A stretch of 64,000 nucleotides of DNA from Hyphomonas sp. (GTDB lineage: Bacteria; Pseudomonadota; Alphaproteobacteria; Caulobacterales; Hyphomonadaceae): the NCBI RefSeq assembly GCF_013823385.1, contig NZ_PNMA01000016.1, positions 1 through 64,000 on the forward strand. Direction: 5' to 3'. The notes beneath the pieces were generated by a model, which was not told the origin of the DNA, did no database searches, and saw only the letters and a list, made by a program, of their open reading frames with translations. The stretch's first letter is position 1. The number at the start of each line of letters is the position of its first letter. Position numbers and translations under genes: made by a program. Positions 18,211 through 26,938 of this stretch are shown piece by piece.

Positions 18211-19194
18211 TTACATCTTGAAATTGATCATGCGGTTCATCACCAGATTGCCGATCCCCATCCACACCAGAAGCCCCGCAAAGCTGTACTGGATCATCGG
18301 CTCATGGATGACGCTTCCATAGAATTCCGGGCGCAGCATATGGATCGCGGTCATCACGATGAACGGAGCAGAGGTAAGGATCATCGCCGAAACCCGCCCT
18401 TCGGAGGATGCCGCGCGCACCTTGAGACGCATGGTCTGCCGTTCACGGATTGTATTGGTGTTGGACTTGAGCAGCTCCGTCAGGTTGCCCCCGGTCTTCT
18501 CCTGCAGGCGAACCGTCGCGGCAAACAGTTCCACATCCGGATCGCCCGCCCGCTCGGCCATGCGCTGCACCGCATTGGTCAGCGACATGCCGTAGGATAC
18601 CTCATCAGCCGTCATGCCGAATTCGGTGCCGATAGGGTCTGGCATCTCGCGCGCCACAAGGCTCACCGCCGTGGCCACCGGATGACCCGCCTCCAGGCTG
18701 CGGCAGACGATCTGCAGCGCGTCGGGCAGCTGCGCCGCCAGCTTCTTTGCCCGGCTCATGGCGATATGCCGTATAACGACAATCGGCGCGCCAATCAGGA
18801 CCGCAACAAATACCGGGATCGCCGCCACCAAGCCGCCGAGATAGACGAACGCCGCTCCGCCCGCCACCACCGCGCCCGCCAGAGACATGCCTGCCCAGCG
18901 CGCCGGCTGGAATTTCAGGCCAGAGCGCACGATCAGCTGGTTCAGCCAGCGCAGCGACATGGTGAGGTTGCCGTCCCGGTCCAGCCCCCGGCTCTTGCGC
19001 AGCTCCACCATCGCCTCATTATGCGTGGCAAAGCGCTCCTTGAACTGCAGGCGCCGGTTCACAATCTGCTGTGTACGTACATCCGAGATCAGGCTCAGCA
19101 CAGACTGCGCCGCCAGAACCAGCGCCCCCACTGCCATGATCGCCGGGATCACCAGTCGCAGGTCGAGGTTTGCAATATCCGGCAGCGAGAACAC
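18211..19194 (-). CDS. tadB: Tad pilus inner-membrane platform protein TadB
   Basis: A type II secretion F-family protein of about 327 residues. An N-terminal membrane segment (LRLVIPAIMAVGALVLAAQSV), a pair of central segments and a C-terminal pair flank the F domain (LPDALQIVCRSLEAGHPVATAVSLVAREM and TGGNLTELL). I chose the GTG at 19194, which has GAAAGG nine bases upstream and lies 13 bp after the tadA stop; the ORF extends upstream into tadA, where translation makes no family sense. Confidence 0.88.
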   Translation of the reverse strand: MFSLPDIANLDLRLVIPAIMAVGALVLAAQSVLSLISDVRTQQIVNRRLQFKERFATHNEAMVELRKSRGLDRDGNLTMSLRWLNQLIVRSGLKFQPARWAGMSLAGAVVAGGAAFVYLGGLVAAIPVFVAVLIGAPIVVIRHIAMSRAKKLAAQLPDALQIVCRSLEAGHPVATAVSLVAREMPDPIGTEFGMTADEVSYGMSLTNAVQRMAERAGDPDVELFAATVRLQEKTGGNLTELLKSNTNTIRERQTMRLKVRAASSEGRVSAMILTSAPFIVMTAIHMLRPEFYGSVIHEPMIQYSFAGLLVWMGIGNLVMNRMINFKM

Positions 19195-19207
19195 GGGCGG
19201 CAGCCTT

Positions 19208-20584
19208 TCAGAATTTGCTCGATGGATCAAAGAGGCCCGCGGGCATGAACACGCCCTTGCGCTCCATCTCATCCATGAATTTCGGGCGCAGGCCCGTCGC
19301 CACAAAATGGCCGATCACCTTGCCCTCGGGCGAAGTGCCGGTGCGCTCGAATTTGAAGATCTCCTGCAGCTGAACGACAGAGCCCTCCATGCCGGTAATC
19401 TCGGCAATCGAGATCACCTTGCGCGAGCCGTCCGAAAGCCGCGTTGCCTGAACAATGAAGTTCACGGCCGAGGCTATCTGCCCCCGGATCGCTTCTTCGG
19501 AAATTTTCATGCCGCCCATCATCACCATCTGCTCCAGGCGGGTGATGGCGTCGCGCGGATTGTTGGCATGGATCGTCGCCATCGAGCCTTCATGGCCGGT
19601 GTTCATCGCCTGCAGCATGTCGAAAGCTTCTTCAGAGCGCACCTCGCCGAGGATCACCCGGTCCGGCCGCATCCGAAGGGCGTTTTTCACCAGCTCCCGC
19701 TGGCGTATCTCGCCCTTGCCTTCAATGTTCGGCGGGCGCGTTTCCATCCGCGCCACATGCGGCTGCTGCAATTGCAGCTCGGCTGCGTCCTCAATCGTGA
19801 TCAAGCGCTCGTCCGGGCTGATGGCAGAAGAGAGCGCGTTCAGCAGCGTCGTCTTGCCCGAGCCTGTGCCCCCCGAAATCACGGTCGAGGCCCGGCACTT
19901 CACAGCCCCCAGAATGAAATCGGCCACGGGCTTGGGGATTGCGCCAAACGCAACCAGCTTGTCCATGGTCAAAGGTGATTTTGAAAACTTCCGGATAGAG
20001 ACGAGCGGCCCATCGATCGCAATCGGCGCCACCGCGGCGTTCACCCGGCTGCCATCCAGCAGGCGCGCATCCACCAGGGGCTGGCTCTCATCCACGCGGC
20101 GGCCCACAGCCGCCACGATCCGCTGAACGATCCGCAAAAGGTGATCATTGTCGGCAAAGCGCACCGGCGCCAGCTGCAGCTTGCCGCGCCGCTCAACGTA
20201 CACCTGGTTGCAGCCATTGATCAGGATGTCCGCAATGGAATCGTCCTTAAGCAGAGGTTCAATCGGGCCAAGACCGGTCATCTCATCCATCACGGCATCG
20301 GCAAAGGAGGCTTCCTCCGCCGCTGAAAGGGCCATCTCTTCCTTGCGGATGATCTCGCTGATGATGCCGCGCACGCGTCGGCGCATCGTGTCATCATCCA
20401 GCTTGTCCAGCGCGGAAAGATCCAGTTCGTCGATCAGCTTTGCATGCACGCGGAGCTTTGCGTCCAGAAGGTCGAATGCGGCCTGCTCCGGCATGCTGCG
20501 GGGCGCCGGGGATACCGGGGTAACAGCCGCAGGCGTCTCTTCTGGCGGTTTAGGCGCCGCGCTGGTAAATCCAAACCGGCTCAT
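19208..20584 (-). CDS. tadA: Tad pilus assembly ATPase TadA/CpaF
   Basis: A 458-residue secretion ATPase of the GspE/VirB11 superfamily that powers Flp pilus extension and, in relatives, retraction. Walker A GGTGSGKTT is at residues 238-246; the Asp box ITIEDAAELQL, Walker B RPDRVILGEVRSEEAFDMLQAMNTGHEGSMATIHAN and the His box are all intact. Its ATG overlaps the cpaE stop by four bases, indicating translational coupling. Confidence 0.96.
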   Translation of the reverse strand: MSRFGFTSAAPKPPEETPAAVTPVSPAPRSMPEQAAFDLLDAKLRVHAKLIDELDLSALDKLDDDTMRRRVRGIISEIIRKEEMALSAAEEASFADAVMDEMTGLGPIEPLLKDDSIADILINGCNQVYVERRGKLQLAPVRFADNDHLLRIVQRIVAAVGRRVDESQPLVDARLLDGSRVNAAVAPIAIDGPLVSIRKFSKSPLTMDKLVAFGAIPKPVADFILGAVKCRASTVISGGTGSGKTTLLNALSSAISPDERLITIEDAAELQLQQPHVARMETRPPNIEGKGEIRQRELVKNALRMRPDRVILGEVRSEEAFDMLQAMNTGHEGSMATIHANNPRDAITRLEQMVMMGGMKISEEAIRGQIASAVNFIVQATRLSDGSRKVISIAEITGMEGSVVQLQEIFKFERTGTSPEGKVIGHFVATGLRPKFMDEMERKGVFMPAGLFDPSSKF

Positions 20585-21798
20585 CGCTTCGCCCTCTTTG
20601 CCTTGTGGCTCGCCGCCAGCGTGGCGAGCGTTTCTTCCGGCGCTAGCTTGCGCACCAGCCCCGCCACATCCGCCACCAGCGGGCTTTTCGGTTTAACGTC
20701 CGCAATCGGCTTGCCGAGATTTACCGCCGTGCGCGCCGCGTCCCAGTCAGACGTGATGGTCACATCAATCGTCCGCTCGATGGACTTCTCAGCCTTCTCA
20801 ACCGGAAAACCGGCCCGGAAGTTCTTCTTCGGGAACATCCGGTTCAGCACCAGGCGCGCCTTTGTGCCATCCTTGCGGAGCGCGTCAATATCCCGGCACA
20901 TGTCGGCCGCCGCATGCAGGCTGGGTACCGTCAGCTCACTGACCACAATCGCCTGATCCACCACCGCCAGAACCGGCTTTGTCCATGGCATCATGTGGCG
21001 CGGCATGTCGAGCAGCACATATTCAAACGTGCCGCACGCCACATCCAGAAGCCGCAGGATCGCCGCCTCCGTCGCCAGCGCGTCGGCATCGGGATCGCGC
21101 GGCGAGGCGATGATCGATACGCCGTCCTCATGCTGCCAGCACCAGGCCGCCATCAGCCGCGCGTCCAGCCGCTCCGGCGCGGCAGACAGCGCCTTGAGGT
21201 CCAGCTTGGGCACCGCCTCAAGGAATGAGGCGGTCATCCCGTCGGCGAGGTTCAGGTCGACAAGGCACACCTTGTCCGGACCGACAATCCGCGCCAAGGC
21301 AAACGCGCTTTCAATCGCCAGCGTGGAAACGCCCGCCCCGCCCACGGCCCCGCGAAACGCCCAGCAGACAGATGCCTGGGGCGGCGCCTTCTCTTTTTCC
21401 GCGGCGCGCGTCTCGCATAGCCGTTCGAAAGCGCTGGCAATGTCGCCCGCGCCCGCCGAAGACGGCAGAATGTCCGACGCCTCGATTTTCATCAGAGCCC
21501 GCACCATATGCGCCGGCAGCTGATCAGACACCACGATCACCGCGCTGCCCGGCCGCTCCACCGCCAGCAGCAGCAACAGCTGATCCCAGCCCGGCATGCC
21601 CTGCTCGATCAGGATCAGGCCGCCGCCATGGCGCAGCACCGTTTCCGGGGGCGTCAGGGCAGACACATCAAAAAGCTCCGCACACATCGGCGCGAGCGCA
21701 GCGGTAACCTCGCCCCGCGCCAATACTGCCAGCGCCGGCAGGGGCGACCGCGCGCCGCCTGCCCCCGGAATTTGCGGGGCTGCCGCTCCGTGGCTCAC
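20581..21798 (-). CDS. cpaE: Tad pilus localisation ATPase CpaE/TadZ
   Basis: A 405-residue protein with an N-terminal receiver-like region and a C-terminal ParA/MinD-type ATPase domain. The deviant Walker A region reads FRGAVGGAGVSTLAI, lacking the canonical GKT lysine-threonine pattern, as in many TadZ/CpaE proteins. Family members place the Tad machine at the cell pole. It overlaps the upstream lipoprotein gene and the downstream tadA by four bases each. Confidence 0.92.
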   Translation of the reverse strand: MSHGAAAPQIPGAGGARSPLPALAVLARGEVTAALAPMCAELFDVSALTPPETVLRHGGGLILIEQGMPGWDQLLLLLAVERPGSAVIVVSDQLPAHMVRALMKIEASDILPSSAGAGDIASAFERLCETRAAEKEKAPPQASVCWAFRGAVGGAGVSTLAIESAFALARIVGPDKVCLVDLNLADGMTASFLEAVPKLDLKALSAAPERLDARLMAAWCWQHEDGVSIIASPRDPDADALATEAAILRLLDVACGTFEYVLLDMPRHMMPWTKPVLAVVDQAIVVSELTVPSLHAAADMCRDIDALRKDGTKARLVLNRMFPKKNFRAGFPVEKAEKSIERTIDVTITSDWDAARTAVNLGKPIADVKPKSPLVADVAGLVRKLAPEETLATLAASHKAKRAKR

Positions 21799-22058
21799 TC
21801 CCCGCCTCCCGTGCCGCCGGCATCGGCGAGCTTCTTCGTCTTGCCCTCGTTCAGCGCCTGCACAGCCTTGGCCGCACGCACGCCTGAACTGCTCTCCACC
21901 GGGCGGGAATTGGGAACGTTCACGTCCCGCACAGCCTGCGCCGCAATGTTGGCCCGCGTGGCCTCGCCCAGCACATACTGATCCTGCCGGTCATGCGAGG
22001 CGCATCCGCAAAGCACCATCAGGGCGGCGACAAGTGAAAGTCTGATAGGTCTGCGCAT
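21795..22058 (-). CDS. Small Tad-locus lipoprotein in the CpaD position
   Basis: An 87-residue lipoprotein: signal peptide MRRPIRLSLVAALMVLCGC with lipobox LCGC (Cys19), then a polar region rich in Ala and Asn. The gene lies between cpaC (two bases upstream) and cpaE (four-base overlap), the slot usually held by the larger CpaD lipoprotein. I see no CpaD domain. It is probably a pilotin or stabiliser of the CpaC secretin; that role is inferred from position alone. Confidence 0.7.
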   Translation of the reverse strand: MRRPIRLSLVAALMVLCGCASHDRQDQYVLGEATRANIAAQAVRDVNVPNSRPVESSSGVRAAKAVQALNEGKTKKLADAGGTGGGE

Positions 22059-22060
22059 GA

Positions 22061-23359
22061 TCAGTTCCCTGAAGCTATGGAAAGGCCGCCTACCGTGTGG
22101 CCCAGCAGGAAGAACTCGACTTCCGTGGGCTCGGCCACCGCGTCCAGCGGCGAGGCCACCGCCTCGGGATGCGAGAAAGGCTGCACCAGGCGCGGCGTCA
22201 CGATGATGACCAGTTCGGTCTCGTTGCGCTGATACCGCTTGGAAGAAAACAGCGCCCCCAGCACCGGCACATTGCCCACCCATGGCGTCTGGCGCACATC
22301 ATTGCTGTAATTGTTCTGCAGAAGGCCGGCGATGGCGAAGGCCTGCCCGTCATGCAGCTCCACCGTCGTATCCGCCCGGCGCACGGAAACGCCCGGAATA
22401 TCGATGTTGGAGGCGCGGATGCCATTGCCCCGGTCCAGCGCAGAGACTTCCGGCCGTACCCGGAGGTTCACCAGCCCATCGCCCAGAACCGTCGGCGTAA
22501 AATCAAGGCTCACACCGAACTTCTTGAACTCGACGCTTACTTCATTATCACGGCTCGCCACGGGAATGGGAAACTCGCCCCCCGCCAGAAAGCTCGCCGT
22601 ATCTCCAGACAGCGCCACGAGGTTGGGCTCTGCCAGGGTACGGACCACGCCCTTCTCCTCCAGCGCCCGCAAGCGAATGTCGATATTCTCGCCGCCCACA
22701 TTGGTGAACACCGCAAGCGTCTTCTCCAGCAGGCCGGAAACCGTTCCGCTCTCGGTGCCGACCACCACATCATTTGCGTTGATCGTGTTGCCAAAGCCGA
22801 TCTCGCGCACGGCATTGCGGCTTGCCTCCAGGAAGCGCACCTCCAGCATCACCTGCTGGCTCTGCCCCACAGACAGCCCATTCGCCACCCCGCCCGGCAC
22901 ATGCCGCTCGGCCAGTTGCAGCGCCATTTCCGCCGCCGCAGCCGTCGTCACCTTCCCGTCGAGATACACCCCGTCATGCACCGCATACACATCAATGATC
23001 TCTCCCGGCAGAAGGCGGCGCAGATCGCCGCGCAGCTCGTCCAGGCCAAGCTTCACCTCAACCTCGATCAGTTCTGCAATCGCGCCGGCCTCATCATAGA
23101 TCAGAACGGTCGTGCCGCCCGGCCGCTTGCCGCGCACGAAGAAGGAACGGTTGGAGGTCGGCATCGCCTCGGCGATTTCAGGATCGGCCACCACGATGGT
23201 CGCAAAGGAAGCGTCCGCCTCGACCACCGCCGATTTTCCCCGGCGCAGCTCCAGCCGGTCAGCTCCCGCCGCCGCAGACCGCTGCGTCCAGGCCAGAACC
23301 GGCTGCGCGCAGAGCGCCGCCACGACACTGGCCATCAGTATACGTTTCATGTTGCCCAT
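22061..23359 (-). CDS. cpaC: Tad secretin CpaC/RcpA
   Basis: A 432-residue outer-membrane secretin with signal peptide (MKRILMASVVAALCAQPVLA). The N-terminal pilus/BON-like region runs to about residue 160 and the secretin domain follows, ending with VPVLGALFSSKRYQRNETELVIIVTPRLVQP, the classic signature. It forms the outer-membrane pore for the Flp pilus. The ATG at 23359 overlaps the cpaB stop as TGATG, so I kept it, although MKRIL three codons on would also work. Confidence 0.95.
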   Translation of the reverse strand: MGNMKRILMASVVAALCAQPVLAWTQRSAAAGADRLELRRGKSAVVEADASFATIVVADPEIAEAMPTSNRSFFVRGKRPGGTTVLIYDEAGAIAELIEVEVKLGLDELRGDLRRLLPGEIIDVYAVHDGVYLDGKVTTAAAAEMALQLAERHVPGGVANGLSVGQSQQVMLEVRFLEASRNAVREIGFGNTINANDVVVGTESGTVSGLLEKTLAVFTNVGGENIDIRLRALEEKGVVRTLAEPNLVALSGDTASFLAGGEFPIPVASRDNEVSVEFKKFGVSLDFTPTVLGDGLVNLRVRPEVSALDRGNGIRASNIDIPGVSVRRADTTVELHDGQAFAIAGLLQNNYSNDVRQTPWVGNVPVLGALFSSKRYQRNETELVIIVTPRLVQPFSHPEAVASPLDAVAEPTEVEFFLLGHTVGGLSIASGN

Positions 23360-24243
23360 CAGCCCGCCCCTTCCGTCGCCGCAGCGCTTGCCGCCGGCGG
23401 CGCCACAGGTGTTGTCACCCGTGTATCCTGAGATCCATTGATCACGCGCACGGTCGCCGTTGCCGGGGCGCGCGTGGTCCGTGCCGGGCGCGTCTGCGGT
23501 TTCTTCGCCACCTTCGGCGCCTCGATCACCTCGGCGAGTTCTTCCTCCCGTCCGATCAATGCCAGGCCCAGCGCCGCACGCCGGCTCGCCGCGCCCAGCA
23601 GCAGCGCGTCCTGCGGCGTCACTTCCAGCGTCACCGTGTTGGAGGGCCTTGCGCCCTCAAGCCCGGACTCAAAGGTCTGGTCCACCGCCAGCACCTTCAC
23701 GCCCTTCAGCACCGGCTGCGCCAGCACATTGGCCGAACGCCGCGCGTCCTCCGGCGCGGCCCGCGCGTCCTTTGCCTCCACAAATTCGTTCACATCCACC
23801 CGGTCGCCCGGCAGCACGAAGCCCGCCACACCGGTATCGTTGGACACAACCACCGAAACGGCCCGCATCCCAGGCTGAATGTTCGCAGCCAATGTCAGCA
23901 CACTGCCGGTCGTGTCGATCTTCCCGGCCAGCAGCGGCTCGCCCGCCACCATCAGTCCGCGCGAATACGCCTTCTCGCCAATGTCGGTAACCGCGCGCAG
24001 GGCGCCCGGCGGAACGGCGCTCGCCGGCCAGTCCCGCATCTCCACCATCGCCGGGTCAATCAGCTTGCCCGGCTCGATGGTTGTCGCCGCCACGGCAATC
24101 TGCGTCATCTGAATGGCAGGCGCCGCCGCCACGGCGGCATTTGCCGCCGGGCTGCCATTGCCCATGAATTCCCGCCCGAAGAAAATAGCGCCCGCGCCCA
24201 GCGCCAGAGACAAGCCGAGGCTTATCAGGGGTATCGCTTTCAT
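23359..24243 (-). CDS. cpaB: Tad pilus assembly protein CpaB/RcpC
   Basis: About 294 residues: an N-terminal signal anchor (MKAIPLISLGLSLALGAGAIFF), a SAF domain (about residues 55-120, VAATTIEPGKLIDPAMVEMRDWPASAVPPGAL) and the RcpC/CpaB domain (FVLPGDRVDVNEFVEA and VLAVDQTF). The Pro/Ala/Thr-rich C-terminus is typical. It is the first gene of the seven-gene operon; the 188 bp upstream hold the promoter. An ATG five codons upstream is possible. Confidence 0.93.
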   Translation of the reverse strand: MKAIPLISLGLSLALGAGAIFFGREFMGNGSPAANAAVAAAPAIQMTQIAVAATTIEPGKLIDPAMVEMRDWPASAVPPGALRAVTDIGEKAYSRGLMVAGEPLLAGKIDTTGSVLTLAANIQPGMRAVSVVVSNDTGVAGFVLPGDRVDVNEFVEAKDARAAPEDARRSANVLAQPVLKGVKVLAVDQTFESGLEGARPSNTVTLEVTPQDALLLGAASRRAALGLALIGREEELAEVIEAPKVAKKPQTRPARTTRAPATATVRVINGSQDTRVTTPVAPPAASAAATEGAG

Positions 24244-24380
24244 TCTGAAGCCCTCCATCGCGCAGCGTCTGCTGCGTGCCCGGCTACAGGTTTAAGCAAT
24301 GCGTTATAAGGTCTCCTGAAAGAGACGCGGTTAATCTCATCCGGGTGCGGAAGGTGAATTTAACCATACTTGATCCCGGT

Positions 24381-24400
24381 TTACGGATTATTATCCGTAA
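24381..24400. promoter_or_regulatory. Palindrome between cpaB and threonine dehydratase gene
   Basis: TTACGGAT-TATT-ATCCGTAA, perfect 8-bp arms with a 4-base centre, about 140 bp upstream of cpaB and 30 bp past the dehydratase stop. It could be an operator for the Tad operon or a weak terminator hairpin; no T tract follows on either strand, which favours an operator. Confidence 0.4.
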
Positions 24401-24431
24401 GCGGACGTGGTTAACGCGCGTAAACCAAGCT

Positions 24432-25427
24432 TCAGCCGGCCGGTCTGAGGATGGCGGCATATTGCGCCACGTCCACATTCCCGCCCGAAAGGATGATGCC
24501 GATCCGCTTGCCCTTCATGGCCTCGGGCACACCCCGCAGCGCCGCCGCCAGCGCGGCAGACCCGCCCGGCTCGGCCACGACACGCAGATAGCGGAACGCC
24601 ATCCGCATCGCCTCGCGCACCTCTTCATCGGAAACCCGCAAAGCGCCCGCCAACTGGCGCTGGCCCAGCGCAAAGGTGAGATAGCCCGGCTTTGGCGTGA
24701 GGATCGCGTCACAGATCGAGCGTGTGCCCGGCGCGTTGGCAAGAATTTCGCCCGCTTCCAGAGACCGCGCCCAGTCATCATGCGCCTCGGGCTCAGCGGC
24801 CCATATCTGCGTTGCCGGGGACAGCTGCCCGAAGGCCAGCGCCACGCCATTGATCAGCCCGCCGCCGCCAGCGGGGGAAATCAGATGGTCCAGCGGCTTG
24901 CCCATCGCCTCGGCCTGGCGCGCGAACTCAAGCCCCGCCGTGCCCTGCCCGGCGATGATGTCAAAATCATCATAACTCGGAACAATGACCGCCCCGCGCT
25001 CAGCCGCCAGCCGCGCGCAGATTTCCTCGCGGTCCTCCGTGTTGCGATCATAAAGGTAAACCTCGCCGCCATCGGCGATCACCCCGTCCACCTTCACCTG
25101 AGGCGCGTCCGCCGGCATCACGATGATCGCCGGCATCCCCAGCAGCTTCGCTGCCCGCGCCACGCCCTGCGCATGGTTGCCGGAGGAAAACGCCACCACG
25201 CCGGCCTTCTTTCCCTCAGGCGGCACCTGCGCCAGCCGGTTCATCGCCCCCCGGATCTTGAAACTCCCGGTCACCTGCAGGCATTCGGCCTTGATCAGCA
25301 CCTCCGCCCCGGCAGCTTCGTCGAGCGCCTCATGGCTGAGCACGGGCGTCTCTCGCACCACGCCGCGCTGGCGCTCGGCAGCGGCAAGAACATCTTCGAA
25401 AGCGGGGAGTTTCAGCGTCTGGGTCAT
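24432..25427 (-). CDS. Threonine/serine dehydratase (PLP fold type II)
   Basis: A 331-residue PLP enzyme of the short, catabolic threonine dehydratase/serine racemase group; it lacks the C-terminal ACT-like domain of biosynthetic IlvA. The PLP lysine lies in GSFKIRGA, the substrate loop is SSGNHAQGVA and the phosphate-binding glycine loop is SPAGGGGLI. It should deaminate L-threonine or L-serine to 2-oxobutyrate or pyruvate. It stands alone between the Tad operon and galU. Confidence 0.9.
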   Translation of the reverse strand: MTQTLKLPAFEDVLAAAERQRGVVRETPVLSHEALDEAAGAEVLIKAECLQVTGSFKIRGAMNRLAQVPPEGKKAGVVAFSSGNHAQGVARAAKLLGMPAIIVMPADAPQVKVDGVIADGGEVYLYDRNTEDREEICARLAAERGAVIVPSYDDFDIIAGQGTAGLEFARQAEAMGKPLDHLISPAGGGGLINGVALAFGQLSPATQIWAAEPEAHDDWARSLEAGEILANAPGTRSICDAILTPKPGYLTFALGQRQLAGALRVSDEEVREAMRMAFRYLRVVAEPGGSAALAAALRGVPEAMKGKRIGIILSGGNVDVAQYAAILRPAG

Positions 25428-25533
25428 GCCGCGGTCCTAACCAGAACAGCGCCGCTGCGTAAAGCGGGTAAACGGCCCGCCCATCCCACATCATGTGACA
25501 GGATATTTCACCCCGTCATCCCGAGCCGCCCCC

Positions 25534-25600
25534 TTAACCCCTCTCCCTCCGGGAGAGGAGGGGCCCGCCGCCAAAGGCGGTGGGAGGTGAGGGCTGCGAC
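25534..25600. repeat. GC-rich hairpin repeat downstream of galU
   Basis: CTCTCCCTCCGGGAGAG is a tight hairpin, followed by CCGCCGCCAAAGGCGGTGGG, a second one; CGTCATCCCGAG precedes them. This mosaic resembles the CTCCCC...GGGGAG-type dispersed palindromes elsewhere in the window. It may also end galU transcription. Confidence 0.5.
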
Positions 25601-25618
25601 AGTCCGGCTAAAAGAGCC

Positions 25619-26491
25619 TCAAAGCCCCTGCGCGGTCTTCTTCACGAGGGCGCGGGCAAAGTCTGCCGTGTCCGGATTGTCCAGCGCGTGGGCGAGGACG
25701 GCGTCGAAATAGCCGGTCTTGTTGCCGCAGTCGTGGACGCTGCCTTCAAACTCGTAGGCGTAGAAGTCCTGGATTTCCATCAGCTTGGCCATCGAGTCCG
25801 TCAGCTGGATCTCCCCGCCCGCGCCCGCGCCCTGCTTCTCCAGAAGGGCGAAGATTTCCGGCTGCAGGATGTAGCGGCCGGTAATGGCAAGGTTTGACGG
25901 CGCGCTCTCGCGCGGCGGCTTCTCCACCATGCCGGACATCTTGATCAGGCGGCCATCCCGCGAGACCGGCGCGATCACGCCATAGGAAGAGACACGCTCC
26001 TCCGGCACGGGGTCGACCGCGATGACATTGCCGCCGACCTTGTCATAGGCGTCGACCATCTGCTTGAGGCTCGAGGGCTTGCCCTTCACGATCACATCGG
26101 GAAGCAGCACGGCGAACGGCTCGTTGCCGATCACATCGCGCGCGCACCAGACGGCATGGCCAAGGCCGAGGGGCTGTTGCTGGCGCACGAAGCTCGACGA
26201 GCCCGCCGGGAGGCGCGAAGCCTCGACCTGTTTGAGGATGTCGGTCTTGTTCTTTGCCTTCAGCTGGGTCTCCAGCTCATAGGCATGGTCGAAATAGTCC
26301 TCGATGGCGCCCTTGCCGCGCCCGGTCACGAACACGATGTGCTCGATCCCCGCTTCCAGCGCCTCGTCCACCACATACTGGATCACCGGCCGGTCGACGA
26401 CGGGGAGCAGCTCCTTCGGGATGGCCTTGGTGGCCGGCAGCACACGGGTGCCGAGCCCGGCAACGGGAAGAACAGCTTTTCTGACGCGCAT
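25619..26491 (-). CDS. galU: UTP--glucose-1-phosphate uridylyltransferase
   Basis: A 290-residue GalU that makes UDP-glucose for envelope polysaccharides. The nucleotidyltransferase signature GLGTRVLPATKAIPKELLPVVDRPVIQ occupies residues 13-39; QQPLGLGHAVWCARDVIG and the C-terminal VHDCGNKTGYFDAV segment fit the family. It is monocistronic, flanked by a repeat at its 3' side. Confidence 0.95.
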   Translation of the reverse strand: MRVRKAVLPVAGLGTRVLPATKAIPKELLPVVDRPVIQYVVDEALEAGIEHIVFVTGRGKGAIEDYFDHAYELETQLKAKNKTDILKQVEASRLPAGSSSFVRQQQPLGLGHAVWCARDVIGNEPFAVLLPDVIVKGKPSSLKQMVDAYDKVGGNVIAVDPVPEERVSSYGVIAPVSRDGRLIKMSGMVEKPPRESAPSNLAITGRYILQPEIFALLEKQGAGAGGEIQLTDSMAKLMEIQDFYAYEFEGSVHDCGNKTGYFDAVLAHALDNPDTADFARALVKKTAQGL

Positions 26492-26576
26492 GCGCGTAAA
26501 ACTCCTTGAAACCCGGCAGTGACCTAGCGTCCCGGTTCGCCGCTGTCCAGCAAATCGCCGGTCAGGGGAATTCCGG

Positions 26577-26819
26577 TCAGACGCCGCTCTGGATGACCAG
26601 CGCCGCCAGCCAGGTCGACAGCGCGACCACCAGCAGCATGGTGAAGATGCGCGTCAGCCGGCTTTCATTCTGCGGGGAGAAGGCCGCCTCGAGGCGCGCG
26701 TGAAGAATGTGAACCGGGGAATGGTGTCCCGTACGCGCCGGCGCCTCTGCCGTCTCGCTGGCGGGGGTGGCCGCTGGCGTTTCCGGTTCCTGGTCGAGAG
26801 GTTTCTTGACGGCGTTCAT
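26577..26819 (-). CDS. Small tail-anchored hypothetical membrane protein
   Basis: An 80-residue protein with a Pro/Ala/Glu-rich N-terminal half and one C-terminal membrane segment (IFTMLLVVALSTWLAALVIQSGV), a tail-anchor layout. No family recognised. The ATG at 26819 follows AGGGTGACCCC. Immediately upstream (26843-26878) lies a phased TGTCC array, so that array probably sits in its promoter or 5' leader. Confidence 0.6.
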   Translation of the reverse strand: MNAVKKPLDQEPETPAATPASETAEAPARTGHHSPVHILHARLEAAFSPQNESRLTRIFTMLLVVALSTWLAALVIQSGV

Positions 26820-26842
26820 GGGGTCACCCTGGGGGATCTGAT

Positions 26843-26878
26843 TGTCCCGATTTGTCCGAGTTTGTCCCAAAACTGACC
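26843..26878. repeat. Helically phased TGTCC array upstream of small membrane protein gene
   Basis: TGTCC begins at 26843, 26853 and 26863, then a TGACC at 26874 (spacings 10, 10, 11). Same motif and period as the arrays in thiL and upstream of katE. Confidence 0.65.
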
Positions 26879-26938
26879 TAACATGACCCTAACGCGGCAG
26901 CGAAAATTCTCAAGAATGCCGCCAAATGGCCCGCAATG

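Noticed and set aside
24290..24310. CtrA box upstream of cpaB
   Set aside because: TTAAGCAATGCGTTATAA has one good half-site only; the second half does not match TTAA at the right spacing.
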